From Natronospira proteinivora (GTDB lineage Bacteria > Pseudomonadota > Gammaproteobacteria > Natronospirales > Natronospiraceae), in NCBI RefSeq assembly GCF_024170465.1, contig NZ_JALJYF010000002.1, positions 1,054,001 to 1,118,000 on the forward strand: 64,000 nucleotides of DNA. Direction: 5' to 3'. The notes under the pieces were generated by a model. It made no database searches. It saw nothing but the letters and a program-made list of their open reading frames with translations, and had not been told where the DNA came from. A program made the translations under genes and the position numbers. Below, piece by piece: positions 6,989-15,824 of the stretch (positions are counted from its first letter, which is position 1; every line of letters starts with the position of its first letter).

Positions 6989-7474
6989 ATGCTCTGGCTA
7001 AGAATGTTGATTTGTGTGCTGATCGCCAGCGTTGTCGTCCTGACCATGGCGGCGGTGGGCGTGCGTTGGTTCTATGACCGGGACCAGCAGGAAGAGAGCG
7101 CCGCCGAATTTATCGAGCAGGTGGGGCTGACCGGACTGTTCGATGGGCCCGGCGGAAGTGAACGAGAGCGGGACGCTCGCCGGGAATTCGTGCGTCAGGG
7201 GCCCCAGGAGAGAGAACGTCCGACACCTGCCGTGGAGGTCCCGGAGCGGGAAATCACCGGCTTTGTTCAGGTCGAATTCACCGTATTTCCGGATGGCCGT
7301 GTGGATGAAGTGGAAGTGGTGGGTGCTCGGCCTGAAGGGATCTACGAAGAACAGGCCCTCCAACAGGTTGAGGCCGCAGATTACACCGGCCAGGTGAGTC
7401 CGGCCGAGGAGGATGGGGAGCGACGCACCGAAATCGTCGAGTTCACCGTGCCCGCCAGCGAAATGGAACGCTGA
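6989..7474 (+). CDS. Small membrane-anchored protein with TonB-like C-terminal domain
   Basis: A 161-aa protein from the ATG at 6989, chosen because GGAGAG lies seven bases before it; an earlier ATG at 6947 would add 14 residues without a good ribosome-binding site. An N-terminal helix (LRMLICVLIASVVVLTMAAVGV) anchors it in the inner membrane. After a charged linker, residues about 85-155 read ITGFVQVEFTVFPDGRVDEVEV and on to a final FTVPASE, the strand pattern of a TonB C-terminal domain. Such domains contact outer-membrane partners. It lacks the long Pro-rich region of classical TonB, so an energy-transducing role is uncertain. Confidence 0.6.
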   Translation: MLWLRMLICVLIASVVVLTMAAVGVRWFYDRDQQEESAAEFIEQVGLTGLFDGPGGSERERDARREFVRQGPQERERPTPAVEVPEREITGFVQVEFTVFPDGRVDEVEVVGARPEGIYEEQALQQVEAADYTGQVSPAEEDGERRTEIVEFTVPASEMER

Positions 7475-7544
7475 ATCGGATAGCCCCCGCCCGGGTTCGA
7501 CCCTTCGCGATGGTCGATGCCCAGCGGGGGAGCAAGAGGCCGCG

Positions 7545-8174
7545 CTACAGCTTCACCTTTGGGTTCAGGGTGTAGCGGCCGGTAATCGAAGCCTCGCCCA
7601 GCACATGACCCTTGATGGCGGCTTCCACATCCGGACCGCGGAAATCCCCCTCCACAGGCACGCGTGCCAGGGAGGTGGCGATCAGTCGAAAACGGTAGCG
7701 GTGGGGAATCTCGTCGTTCCAGGGTGGACAGGGTCCGTCATAGCCGAAGTACTGGCCTTCCATGTCCGGGTCTCCCGCCAGAAAGCCGGTGAAATCGTTC
7801 AAGCCCTGACGAGTGCCGTTGGGCCCATCCGGTCTACGCTTGCCTCGCGGGATAACGCTGTCGGAGCAGCTGCCCTCTGCGATCTGGCCCAGGCTTGGGT
7901 CGATATCCACCATGACCCAGTGATAGAAGGGGACCCGGGGCAGATCTTTGGATACGGTTTTCCCTTCCTGGTTCACATCATCCGCTTCGCTGGGTACATC
8001 CGGATCCACACAGAGGATGAGCAGGGAACGGGTACCTTCCGGCAAGCCGGACCACTGCATGGCGGGATTGCGATTGTCGCCGAGGCGCATATGGTTTTTG
8101 GTGTCCGGCACCCCAAAGGCAAAGCGTTCGGGGATGGGGCCATTGTCCTCAAAGCCTTCAATGCGCAGTTCCAT
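7545..8174 (-). CDS. YbhB/YbcL family PEBP-like protein
   Basis: A 209-aa member of the phosphatidylethanolamine-binding / Raf kinase inhibitor-like family. The ligand-pocket segments are visible: SGLPEGTRSLLILCVDPDVP near residues 41-60, FYHWVMVDIDP after it, and GYDGPCPPWNDEIPHRYRF near residues 144-162, the family's GPCPP-H signature. It has no signal peptide, so it should be cytoplasmic like YbhB. The physiological ligand is unknown. AAGGAGG sits just before the ATG at 8174, which rules against the longer frame from 8228. It is a single gene, divergent from the hydrolase gene. Confidence 0.88.
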   Translation of the reverse strand: MELRIEGFEDNGPIPERFAFGVPDTKNHMRLGDNRNPAMQWSGLPEGTRSLLILCVDPDVPSEADDVNQEGKTVSKDLPRVPFYHWVMVDIDPSLGQIAEGSCSDSVIPRGKRRPDGPNGTRQGLNDFTGFLAGDPDMEGQYFGYDGPCPPWNDEIPHRYRFRLIATSLARVPVEGDFRGPDVEAAIKGHVLGEASITGRYTLNPKVKL

Positions 8175-8258
8175 CTCTGCCTCCTTCCTGCCCTTGGCGG
8201 GCAGCCTTGTTAAAATTCGACGTTCCATTTCCCAGATAGCATCCTAGGACATCCCATC

Positions 8259-8894
8259 ATGGCAAAACTTTCCACTCAGGGGGAAGCACTGGCATTCACC
8301 GGCCCGGCCGGCAAGCTGGAGGGCCTGCTCCAGGAATCGGACAGCGACGAGGCACGGGCCATCGCCGTGGTTTGCCACCCCCATCCCTTGCACCAGGGCA
8401 GCATGCACAACAAAGTGGCGCATACTCTGGCACGGGCTTGTAGCGAGGCCGGGGCCGTGAGCCTGCGATTCAACTTTCGCGGCGTGGGTGGCAGCGAAGG
8501 GGAATTCGATGAGGCGGTGGGGGAGACGGCCGATGCGCTGGCGGCGGTGGCCTGGATGCGGGAACACTATCCCGGATTGCCCCTGTGGCTGGCGGGCTTT
8601 TCCTTCGGCGCCCAGGTCAGCCTGCAGGCCAGCCCCAAGGCAGGGCCGGATCGTCTGATCACCGTGGCGCCGCCGGTCCAGCGATTCGGTGGTACCCGAC
8701 CGGCCCGGCCGGATTGCCCCTGGTTGCTGCTGCAGGGGGAGGCGGATGAGGTGGTGGATCCCCAGGCGGTGTTTGACTGGGCCGAGCGCTATGCCGAGCC
8801 GCCGGAGATCGCCCGTTTTCCCGAGGTGGGGCATTTCTTCCATGCCAACCTCACGCCGCTCCGCGAACGGGTTTTGGCCTTTCTCAAGGAATGA
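8259..8894 (+). CDS. Alpha/beta hydrolase
   Basis: A 211-aa serine hydrolase-like protein. The motifs CHPHPLHQGSMHNK (about residues 39-52), FNFRGVGGSEG (about 71-81) and the nucleophile elbow GFSFGA (Ser at about residue 112) define the small DUF-type alpha/beta hydrolases often annotated CocE/NonD-like. The acid is probably Asp in GEADEVVDP and the base His in VGHFFH. Substrate is unknown. No signal peptide. A 15-bp perfect hairpin overlaps the stop codon. Confidence 0.85.
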   Translation: MAKLSTQGEALAFTGPAGKLEGLLQESDSDEARAIAVVCHPHPLHQGSMHNKVAHTLARACSEAGAVSLRFNFRGVGGSEGEFDEAVGETADALAAVAWMREHYPGLPLWLAGFSFGAQVSLQASPKAGPDRLITVAPPVQRFGGTRPARPDCPWLLLQGEADEVVDPQAVFDWAERYAEPPEIARFPEVGHFFHANLTPLRERVLAFLKE

Positions 8895-8906
8895 GAAAGG
8901 CCAAAA
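8872..8906. repeat. Perfect 15-bp hairpin spanning a stop codon
   Basis: TTTTGGCCTTTCTCA (8872-8886) and TGAGAAAGGCCAAAA (8892-8906) are exact complements with a 5-base loop. The stop codon of the hydrolase gene (8892-8894) is in the stem. The stem ends in A rather than T, so it is not a standard terminator; it may protect the mRNA end. Confidence 0.8.
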
Positions 8907-9042
8907 AATCTTCGTGGAATACCTCGGAGGATAAGAGCGGACCGCCAATACGTCATTCCATTGCGCAGTCACAAAATATGCCCAATGTGAAGCTTGACGA
9001 GTGCTCTATCTTGGCAAGGTGATCAATGCTACGAGGAACCAT

Positions 9043-9075
9043 AAAAAAGCCCGCCTGAATCCAGGCGGGCTTTTT
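9043..9075. terminator. Bidirectional terminator
   Basis: GCCCGCCTG (9049-9057) pairs with CAGGCGGGC (9062-9070) over an AATC loop, flanked by six A on the left and five T on the right. It ends the HU-type gene on the minus strand and could end plus-strand transcripts from the hydrolase side. Confidence 0.9.
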
Positions 9076-9103
9076 ACGACAATCCCCATGGGGGAAAGCG
9101 TGA

Positions 9104-9448
9104 TCAAATCATTTCTTTCAAACCCTTGAGGGGTTGGACCTTCACCGCCTTGCGAGCTGGCTTGGCCTTGATGGTGATTTCCTCGCCGGTGAAGGGGTTG
9201 ACCCCCTTGCGGGATTTAGTGGCCGGCTTTTTCACCGTCTTGATCTTCAAAAGACCCGGCATGTTGAATACTCCCGGTCCCCGACGACCCACATTGCGCT
9301 TGATCTCCGCATGCAGGGAGTCAAACACCGCGTCCACATCCTTGCGGGTGAGACCTGTGTCGTCGGCAATCTTGGAGATCAATTGTGCCTTGGTTGGCGG
9401 CTTGGCGGCTGCCTTGGCAGCCGTCTTCTTTTTCTTGCGAGTTGCCAT
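9104..9448 (-). CDS. HU/IHF-family nucleoid DNA-binding protein
   Basis: A 114-aa basic protein. After a Lys/Ala-rich tail (residues 1-18) comes the HU fold: QLISKIADDTGLTRKDVDAV, a VNPFTGEEITIKAKPA segment that matches the beta-arm region, and VKPLKGLK-like ending residues. The sequence RRGPGVFNMPGLLKI replaces the usual GFGTF turn, and the Lys/Ala extension is typical of HU variants in some proteobacteria and resembles histone-like tails. It should bind and bend DNA without strict sequence preference. It is a single gene ending at a strong terminator. Confidence 0.9.
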   Translation of the reverse strand: MATRKKKKTAAKAAAKPPTKAQLISKIADDTGLTRKDVDAVFDSLHAEIKRNVGRRGPGVFNMPGLLKIKTVKKPATKSRKGVNPFTGEEITIKAKPARKAVKVQPLKGLKEMI

Positions 9449-9592
9449 TAAGGGCTCCTTCTCAATTGGTGCTCAGCGATTCAGATAAAGGGATGATCCG
9501 CCTCTATTCGTTGGTGGGTCAGATCACCTGACTTCGGAAAATACCACAGTGGCTCCCTCAGGGTCAGCCTTGTTGCCATTTCGGTGGGCAGG

Positions 9593-10027
9593 CTAGAAAG
9601 CGCGTTGGAACTCAATGACCTCTTCACGGCGTTCCCCTTCTGGCGCCACCCTCAGGGTGAAATTAAGGATTTCGCCTCTGTTTACCCCCACATCGCCAAT
9701 GTAATAGATAGCATCTTCTTCGCTGATCTCCCGCATGCTGAAGCGCTTGAGCTGTCCATTGAGGTTGACGGCCTGGGCATTGATTCGCGCGGAGACCGGA
9801 ATTGTGCGGTCTTCTTCCCGCTCCCGAACGGTAATATTCAGCAGCACCCGGGTGTCGCTGCGAGTGATGCCGTAAGCGCGAGCCATGGCCTCCGGCAAGG
9901 CACTGGTGGGCAATACATTGTAGTAGATGGTATGCCGATCCGTTTCCCGGGCCTGCTCCACTTCGCCCGCCACCGGGGTGATGGATAGCAGCATGGTGAT
10001 CAAAAATATTCCCAGTCGCTTAGTCAT
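9593..10027 (-). CDS. DUF4426 periplasmic protein
   Basis: A 144-aa exported protein. A signal peptide (MTKRLGIFLITMLLSITPVAG) precedes a strand-rich domain with HTIYYNVLPTSALPEAMARAYGI and VLLNITVRE, the start of DUF4426. Genes of this family are found next to yggT and proC in many gammaproteobacteria, as here, which supports the assignment. Function is unknown. It is the last gene of the yggS-proC-yggT run on this strand, after a gap of about 90 bases. Confidence 0.85.
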   Translation of the reverse strand: MTKRLGIFLITMLLSITPVAGEVEQARETDRHTIYYNVLPTSALPEAMARAYGITRSDTRVLLNITVREREEDRTIPVSARINAQAVNLNGQLKRFSMREISEEDAIYYIGDVGVNRGEILNFTLRVAPEGERREEVIEFQRAF

Positions 10028-10117
10028 GTTCCCACCTCAAAGGACGGCTTCTATTTGCCCCGTTGGGGCCCACCTTCAGTTTAGCAGCCCCGTGGGCCCA
10101 CCACCTCCCACTCACCG

Positions 10118-10696
10118 TCAGCCATACATGGCCAAGGGTAGACCGGCCATGATGCCCTGCAACAACAAGTTCAGGAAAAACAGGAAAATGATAACCAGCA
10201 TGGGAGACAGGTCTATGCCACCTAGATCCGGCATCAGTCGACGTACAGGTTGCAGCAGAGGTCGGTTGAGTTGCCAGATGGCGCCCAGTACCGGATTGGG
10301 ATTGCCGGGGCTGAGCCAGCTGACAATGACCTGAATCAAAATGGTAAATATGAACAGCATGATGCTGAGGTGAATAATCTTTAGAGCGGCATAGAAGGGC
10401 AGCTGAATGGGGTCCAGTACCCCTAGTCGGCTCTGGATCAGCGCCAGAAGCAGAATATTGATCGCCTGCAACACCAGCATCAGCAGAATGGCGGCCAGAT
10501 CGAAACCGCGCCAGGCCGGCATCACCCGATGCAGCGGTTTCATTACTGGGTCGGTGGCTCGAATCACTAGCTGGCTTAAGGGATTGTAGTAGTCCGCCCG
10601 CAGTTTCTGCAGCACAAAACGCAGCAGCACTGCCAGGGTGTAAAGACTGATCAGGGTGTTAACCAGAAATGACAGCGGGGTTGCCAGGGTATCCAT
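10118..10696 (-). CDS. yggT: YggT family inner-membrane protein
   Basis: A 192-aa protein with two YggT repeats. Each has a hydrophobic helix, then a PLSQLVIRATDPVMKPLHRVMP-type segment (here shown at about residues 39-60) or its second copy LGAIWQLNRPLLQPVRRLMP, then another helix. The family occurs in the inner membrane of bacteria and in chloroplasts, with suggested roles in osmotic tolerance and cell division, none settled. Its start is two bases from the end of proC, so the genes are cotranscribed. Confidence 0.92.
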   Translation of the reverse strand: MDTLATPLSFLVNTLISLYTLAVLLRFVLQKLRADYYNPLSQLVIRATDPVMKPLHRVMPAWRGFDLAAILLMLVLQAINILLLALIQSRLGVLDPIQLPFYAALKIIHLSIMLFIFTILIQVIVSWLSPGNPNPVLGAIWQLNRPLLQPVRRLMPDLGGIDLSPMLVIIFLFFLNLLLQGIMAGLPLAMYG

Positions 10697-10698
10697 GG

Positions 10699-11526
10699 TT
10701 AATCCTTGCCAAATTCGTCAGAAAGGCTGCGTGAACGGTCCCGGGCGGCGGTGAGGGCCCGGGTGAAGGTTTCCTCGATGCCGGCCTCCCGGAGAACCTC
10801 CAACGCCGCCGCCGTGGTGCCGCCGGGGGACGTCACCTTTTCCCTCAGGGTGGCTGCATCATCCTCCCCTTCACGAGCCATGCGCGCCGCACCCAAAGCG
10901 GTTTGCTGAACCAGTTTTTCGGCCACCTCGCCAGGCAGGCCCAGCGATTGGGCGGCTGCCTGCATGGCCTCCATCACCAGGAAGAAATAGGCGGGGCCGC
11001 TGCCGGAGGTGGCGGTCACCGCATCCATATGGCCTTCCTCTTCCACCCAGAGCGTCATACCCACTGCAGCCATAATGGTTTCGGCCTGCTTTTTTTGTTC
11101 GGCGTCCACGGAGGAGTTGGCATACAGCACGGTGGCACCGGTCTGTAGCAGGGCCGGGGTGTTGGGCATGGCCCGGACCACCGGTACATTGCCTCCCAGC
11201 CAGCGACTGATGTCCGGCTCCCGCAGGCCGGCGGCGATGGAGAGTACCACCGACCGGTTTTCCTGAACCAGGTCCTTGATCTGGGCGGCTGCTTCTCGCA
11301 GGACTTGGGGTTTGACCGCCATCACGATGACATCGGCATGGGCGGCGGCTTCGGTGTTTTCCTGGGTCACATTGACCTTGTGGCGGTATCTCAGCTCATC
11401 GAGCTTGTCCACAAACGGGTCGGCCACCCAGATGGACTCCGGCGAACGACCGTCCGCGATCAATCCTCCCACCAGGCTTTCGGCCATGTTACCGCCGCCG
11501 ATGAATGCAATACTGCCTTCACTCAT
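10699..11526 (-). CDS. proC: Pyrroline-5-carboxylate reductase
   Basis: A 275-aa enzyme catalysing the last step of proline synthesis, NAD(P)H-dependent reduction of 1-pyrroline-5-carboxylate. The N-terminal dinucleotide fold opens IAFIGGGNMAESLVGGL. The C-terminal dimerisation domain holds TATSGSGPAYFFLVMEAM and the family signature REKVTSPGGTTAAALEVL. The start at 11526 has AGGAG upstream; a longer frame to 11562 does not. It sits 57 bases after yggS and two bases before yggT. Proline is a compatible solute in halophiles, but that link is inference only. Confidence 0.95.
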   Translation of the reverse strand: MSEGSIAFIGGGNMAESLVGGLIADGRSPESIWVADPFVDKLDELRYRHKVNVTQENTEAAAHADVIVMAVKPQVLREAAAQIKDLVQENRSVVLSIAAGLREPDISRWLGGNVPVVRAMPNTPALLQTGATVLYANSSVDAEQKKQAETIMAAVGMTLWVEEEGHMDAVTATSGSGPAYFFLVMEAMQAAAQSLGLPGEVAEKLVQQTALGAARMAREGEDDAATLREKVTSPGGTTAAALEVLREAGIEETFTRALTAARDRSRSLSDEFGKD

Positions 11527-11583
11527 GCCTTGCTCCTGTGTCAGAGACCGGAATTCTCTCATTTCGTATAATGGGGAATGATA

Positions 11584-12291
11584 TCAGTCCCGGGAGCCGA
11601 ACAGGGCGGTCCCCACGCGTATCAGGGTGCTGCCTTCCAGTACCGCCGCCTCCAGATCCGCCGACATGCCCATGGACAGGGTATCCAGACTGTGTCCACC
11701 GGCATTGAGATCCGCCATCAGTGCGGCCAGCTTTCGGAAGGGTTGCCGCTGGGCCCTCTCCTCCTCCTCGGGAGCCGGCAGGCACATCAGCCCCCGCAGC
11801 TGTACTTTCGGTAATTCAGCCACGGCATCGGCCAGCTCGGCCGCCTGATCCGGAGCCACCCCTGCCTTTTGGCTTTCCTCACTGATGTTCACCTGGAGGC
11901 AGAGCGCCAGGGGGGGCAGATGGTCCGGACGCTGCTCACTCAGCCGCCGGGCGATCTTGAAGCGGTCCACCGAGTGAACCCAGTCGAAATGCGTGGCGAT
12001 GGGGCGGGTCTTGTTGGATTGGATGGGGCCGATGAAATGCCAGCATAGGGGCGGCTCGGTCTCGGCCAGGCCCTCCATTTTGTCCAGCGCTTCCTGGAGA
12101 TAGTTTTCGCCAAAATCCTGCTGACCCGCCTCAGCCAGCGACTGGATATCGGCCATGGGCTTGGTCTTGCTCACGGCCAGCAGGCGAATCGCTTCAGGAT
12201 CTCTCCCGGCCTGCCGGGCGGCGTCGCGAATACGTCGTCTCACCGAAGTGAGGCGCTGGCTGGCTAGGGAGGACGGCATTTCCGGCTTCAT
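11584..12291 (-). CDS. yggS: YggS family PLP homeostasis protein
   Basis: A 235-aa pyridoxal-phosphate-binding protein of the PLPBP/YggS group, which has the alanine-racemase barrel fold but no second domain and helps keep PLP and amino-acid pools balanced. Visible marks are LLAVSKTKP with the PLP-binding Lys, FGENYLQEALDKM, WHFIGPIQSNK, and the C-terminal LSMGMSADLEAAV and GSTLIRVGTALFG phosphate-binding elements. The ATG at 12291 has AGGAG before it. First gene of the yggS-proC-yggT-DUF4426 run, divergent from pilT. Confidence 0.93.
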   Translation of the reverse strand: MKPEMPSSLASQRLTSVRRRIRDAARQAGRDPEAIRLLAVSKTKPMADIQSLAEAGQQDFGENYLQEALDKMEGLAETEPPLCWHFIGPIQSNKTRPIATHFDWVHSVDRFKIARRLSEQRPDHLPPLALCLQVNISEESQKAGVAPDQAAELADAVAELPKVQLRGLMCLPAPEEEERAQRQPFRKLAALMADLNAGGHSLDTLSMGMSADLEAAVLEGSTLIRVGTALFGSRD

Positions 12292-12458
12292 GGTGCTCCT
12301 GCGTATGGCCTGCATGCATGATGGGTTTGCGGAGTTCGCATGTTCGGCGCTATCTTGGTATCCGAATTCCCGGAGACCTGGCGGCGGCGACGGCTATTCA
12401 ACGCCTTATGTTATCGCGCCGCCGGGGGGTAGACCATGCTTCTGACAGGAGAGTTGCA

Positions 12459-13502
12459 ATGGCGATCGACATCGCCCAGCTTTTGACCTTCGCCGTCAAG
12501 AATGACGCCTCGGACCTGCATTTGTCGGCTGGGGTGCCGCCCATGATTCGTGTCAATGGTGATATCCGCCGGGTGAACATGCCCGCGCTGGAGCACAAGG
12601 ATGTGCACGCCATGGTCTACGACATCATGAATGACAAGCAGCGCAAGGATTTCGAGGAGTTTCTCGAATGTGACTTTTCCTTCGAGATCCCGGAGCTGGC
12701 CCGTTTTCGTGTCAATGCCTTCAACCAGAAACGGGGCGCCGGTGCGGTCTTTCGTACCATTCCTTCCAAGATCCTCACCCTGGAAGATCTCAATGCCCCC
12801 CGGATATTTGCCGATATCGCCGAAAACCCGAGGGGTATCTGCCTGGTGACCGGGCCCACCGGTTCCGGTAAGTCCACAACCCTGGCGGCCATTGTCAACT
12901 ACATCAACGAGAACCATATGGGGCATATCCTCACCGTGGAGGATCCCATTGAGTTTGTGCATGAAAGCAAGAAATGCCTGGTTAACCAGCGTGAGGTGCA
13001 TCGGGATACCCTGGGCTTCAGTGAAGCCTTGCGTTCGGCACTGCGTGAGGATCCGGACGTGATTCTGGTGGGGGAAATGCGTGACCTGGAAACCATCCGC
13101 TTGGCCCTGACGGCAGCGGAAACCGGTCACCTGGTCTTCGGTACCCTGCACACCAGTTCCGCGGCCAAGACCATCGACCGTATCATCGATGTCTTTCCGG
13201 CGGCGGAGAAGGACATGGTCCGGGCCATGTTGTCGGAATCACTGCGTGCGGTGATTTCCCAGACTCTGATGAAGAAGGTCGGCGGCGGCCGGGTGGCGGC
13301 CCACGAAATCATGATCGGCACGCCGGCTATTCGGAACCTGATCCGGGAAGGCAAGGTGGCGCAGATGTATTCGGCCATCCAGACCGGTCAGGGCAGCGGT
13401 ATGCAGACCCTCGACCAGAACCTTCAGGAGTTGCTGCGCCGCGGGGTGATCGACAAGCAGCAGGCTCGGCTCAAGGCCGCCAACAAGGAAGGCTTTGCAT
13501 GA
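12459..13502 (+). CDS. pilT: Type IV pilus retraction ATPase PilT
   Basis: A 347-aa cytoplasmic hexameric ATPase that powers pilus retraction and twitching. Order of motifs: N-terminal PAS-like domain (SDLHLSAGVPPMIRVNG), Walker A GPTGSGKS near residues 131-138, Asp box HILTVEDPIEFVH, Walker B region DVILVGEMRD near 199-208, His box GHLVFGTLHT, and AIRNLIREG near 290, the C-terminal motif needed for retraction in PilT. The ATG at 12459 is preceded by AGGAGAG at 12447-12453. It is the first of three paralogues in a row and diverges from yggS. Confidence 0.95.
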   Translation: MAIDIAQLLTFAVKNDASDLHLSAGVPPMIRVNGDIRRVNMPALEHKDVHAMVYDIMNDKQRKDFEEFLECDFSFEIPELARFRVNAFNQKRGAGAVFRTIPSKILTLEDLNAPRIFADIAENPRGICLVTGPTGSGKSTTLAAIVNYINENHMGHILTVEDPIEFVHESKKCLVNQREVHRDTLGFSEALRSALREDPDVILVGEMRDLETIRLALTAAETGHLVFGTLHTSSAAKTIDRIIDVFPAAEKDMVRAMLSESLRAVISQTLMKKVGGGRVAAHEIMIGTPAIRNLIREGKVAQMYSAIQTGQGSGMQTLDQNLQELLRRGVIDKQQARLKAANKEGFA

Positions 13503-13543
13503 TAACGGCCCTGCCATGGGGCGAGGCGCGGTGAGGATCGAAA

Positions 13544-14710
13544 ATGGATAGAGAACAGGCGACACGCTATATGCAGGACCTGCTTCGGGCCATGAGCCAG
13601 CGGGGCGGTTCCGATCTCTTTATTACGGCGGGTTTTCCTCCGGCCATCAAGGTGGATGGTGAACTGCAGCAGTTGACGGACAAGCCCTTGGGGCCGGACC
13701 AGAGTGCCTTGCTGGTGCGGGCCATCATGAATGACAAGCAGGCCAAGCAGTTTGATTCCACCAAGGAGGCCAACTTCGCCATCAGTCCCCGGGGTATCGG
13801 CCGCTTCCGTGTCAGCGCCTTTGTCCAGCAAGGGCGCACCGGTGCCGTGCTGCGGACTATCAATACCGATATTCCGCGGCTGGAGGACCTGAATCTGCCC
13901 GAGGCCCTGGGTGAAGTGGCCATGACCAAGCGGGGGTTGGTGATCGTGGTGGGGGCCACCGGCTCCGGTAAGTCCACCACCCTGGCCGGCATGCTGGGTT
14001 ATCGTAATCAACGGAGCCGAGGTCATATCATCACGATTGAAGATCCGGTGGAATTCGTCCACCCCCATCAAGGCTGCGTGGTGACCCAGCGGGAAGTGGG
14101 GGTGGATACCGAGGACTGGCATGCGGCCTTGAAAAACACCCTGCGTCAGGCACCGGATGTGATTCTGATCGGGGAGATCCGGGACCGGGAGACCATGGAC
14201 TACGCGGTGCAGTTTTCCGAGACGGGCCACCTTTGCCTGTCCACACTGCACGCCAATAACGCCAACCAGGCCCTGGATCGCATCATTAACCTCTTCCCTG
14301 AGGAGCGTCGTGAGCAATTGCTCATGGATCTGGCCCTCAATCTACGGGGCATCATATCCCAGCGTCTGATCCGCAAGTCGGATGGCGAGGGCCGGGCGGT
14401 GGCGGTGGAAATATTGCTCAATACCCCCTTGATTGCCGATATGATTGAGAAAGGTGAAGTGGGCGAGATCAAGGAAGTCATGGGCCGCTCCCGGGAGCTG
14501 GGCATGCAGACCTTCGATCAATCCCTGTTTGATCTGTTCGAGGCCGGTGAGATCAACTATGAGGATGCCCTGCGCAATGCCGACTCCACCAATGAGTTGC
14601 GTCTCAAGATCAAGCTGGAAAGCGAGCGCCAGCCCAGGGATCTGGAGAAGGGTACGGAGCGACTGCACATCATGGAAGACGAGGATGACGGTGGTGGCAT
14701 GCGACGTTGA
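13544..14710 (+). CDS. pilU: Type IV pilus retraction ATPase PilU
   Basis: A 388-aa PilT-family ATPase. PilU proteins assist PilT and form a second ring on the pilus base. Walker A GATGSGKST is near residues 135-143, the Asp box is IITIEDPVEFVH, Walker B DVILIGEIRD, and the His box GHLCLSTLHANNANQALDR. It lacks AIRNLIRE and ends in a long charged tail (residues about 350-388, with EDEDDGGG), as PilU does. It starts 41 bases after pilT. The next gene is a further paralogue. Confidence 0.92.
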   Translation: MDREQATRYMQDLLRAMSQRGGSDLFITAGFPPAIKVDGELQQLTDKPLGPDQSALLVRAIMNDKQAKQFDSTKEANFAISPRGIGRFRVSAFVQQGRTGAVLRTINTDIPRLEDLNLPEALGEVAMTKRGLVIVVGATGSGKSTTLAGMLGYRNQRSRGHIITIEDPVEFVHPHQGCVVTQREVGVDTEDWHAALKNTLRQAPDVILIGEIRDRETMDYAVQFSETGHLCLSTLHANNANQALDRIINLFPEERREQLLMDLALNLRGIISQRLIRKSDGEGRAVAVEILLNTPLIADMIEKGEVGEIKEVMGRSRELGMQTFDQSLFDLFEAGEINYEDALRNADSTNELRLKIKLESERQPRDLEKGTERLHIMEDEDDGGGMRR

Positions 14711-14768
14711 TCTTTCCTGATTCGAACCGCAAGCCCATCAAGCCAATCGATTAGCACGAAAGGACATC

Positions 14769-15824
14769 ATGAATATTGCCCCATATCTGAAGCTGATGGC
14801 CGACAAAAAGGCCTCGGACCTCTACATCACGGCCAATGCGCCGGTGAAGATGCGCCTGGAAGGCAAAATGGCCTCGGTGGGCAAGACGGTGCTGACCCCG
14901 GATCTGGTCGAGGAAGTGGTCATGAGCGTTCTTTCTGAACGGGACCGGCGTATTCTGGAAGTGGATCTGGAAGTGGACTTTGCCCTGTCGGAAAAGGGTG
15001 TGGGGCGTTTCCGGGGCAATGCCTTCAATCAGCGCGGCCAGTTGGCCATGGTCCTGCGTTACATTCCCTCCAGCGTGCCGCAGTTGGACGGCCTGGGGCT
15101 GCCGGAGGTGCTCAAGGAGGTGTCATTGACCTCCCGCGGTTTGGTACTCATGTGCGGTTCCACCGGCTCGGGTAAATCCACCACCCTGGCGGCCATGATT
15201 AATCACCGCAATCAGCATGCCAATGACCACATCCTCACCATTGAGGATCCCATTGAATACACCCACAAGCATGGCAAGTCCATCATCAATCAGCGGGAGC
15301 TGCATCAGGACACTCTGTCCTATGCCAAGGCCCTGCGTTCGGCCTTGCGTGAAGCGCCGGATGTGATCCAGATTGGTGAGATCCGGGACCGGGAAACCAT
15401 GGAGGCCTGTATCCAGCTGGCGGGTACCGGTCACTTGGCCATTTCCACCCTGCATTCCAATAATGCCCACCAGACCCTGGACCGCATCGTGAATCTCTTC
15501 CCCAAGGAGCTGCATTCGCAGGTCTTTATGGATCTGTCACTGAATCTGAGAGCGGTGATCTCCCAGCGACTGGTTCAGGGGACCGATGGCAAGCGGGTGG
15601 CGGCCTGTGAGGTGATGATCAACACGGCCTATATCCAGGAGCTGATTCTCAAGGGGCAGATCGAGACCCTGGCCGATGCCATGGAGGATTCCAATGAGCC
15701 GGGCATGCAGACCTTTGATGAATCCCTGAACCGCCTCTATCAGGATGGCCGCATCAGTCTGGAAGAAGCATTGAATAACGCCGACTCGCGAGCCAATCTG
15801 GAAGCCAAGATCAACTTTGGGTGA
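14769..15824 (+). CDS. Third PilT/PilU-type ATPase
   Basis: A 351-aa PilU-like ATPase, with the complete motor set: SDLYITANAPVKMRLEG near the N-terminus, Walker A GSTGSGKST near residue 129, HILTIEDPIEYTH, DVIQIGEIRD, and GHLAISTLHSNNAHQTLDR. The end of the protein (GMQTFDESLNRLYQDGRISLEEAL) parallels PilU but lacks the acidic tail. An AAGGACATC ribosome-binding site precedes the ATG. It is 58 bases after pilU and on the same strand. PilT-PilU pairs are standard; a third tandem copy is less usual, and its share of the work (retraction, or a different secretion-type machine) is unknown. Confidence 0.88.
   Translation: MNIAPYLKLMADKKASDLYITANAPVKMRLEGKMASVGKTVLTPDLVEEVVMSVLSERDRRILEVDLEVDFALSEKGVGRFRGNAFNQRGQLAMVLRYIPSSVPQLDGLGLPEVLKEVSLTSRGLVLMCGSTGSGKSTTLAAMINHRNQHANDHILTIEDPIEYTHKHGKSIINQRELHQDTLSYAKALRSALREAPDVIQIGEIRDRETMEACIQLAGTGHLAISTLHSNNAHQTLDRIVNLFPKELHSQVFMDLSLNLRAVISQRLVQGTDGKRVAACEVMINTAYIQELILKGQIETLADAMEDSNEPGMQTFDESLNRLYQDGRISLEEALNNADSRANLEAKINFG

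Noticed and set aside
7486-7510. tRNA-like T-loop GGGTTCGACCC
   Set aside because: No acceptor, D or anticodon stems fit around it.
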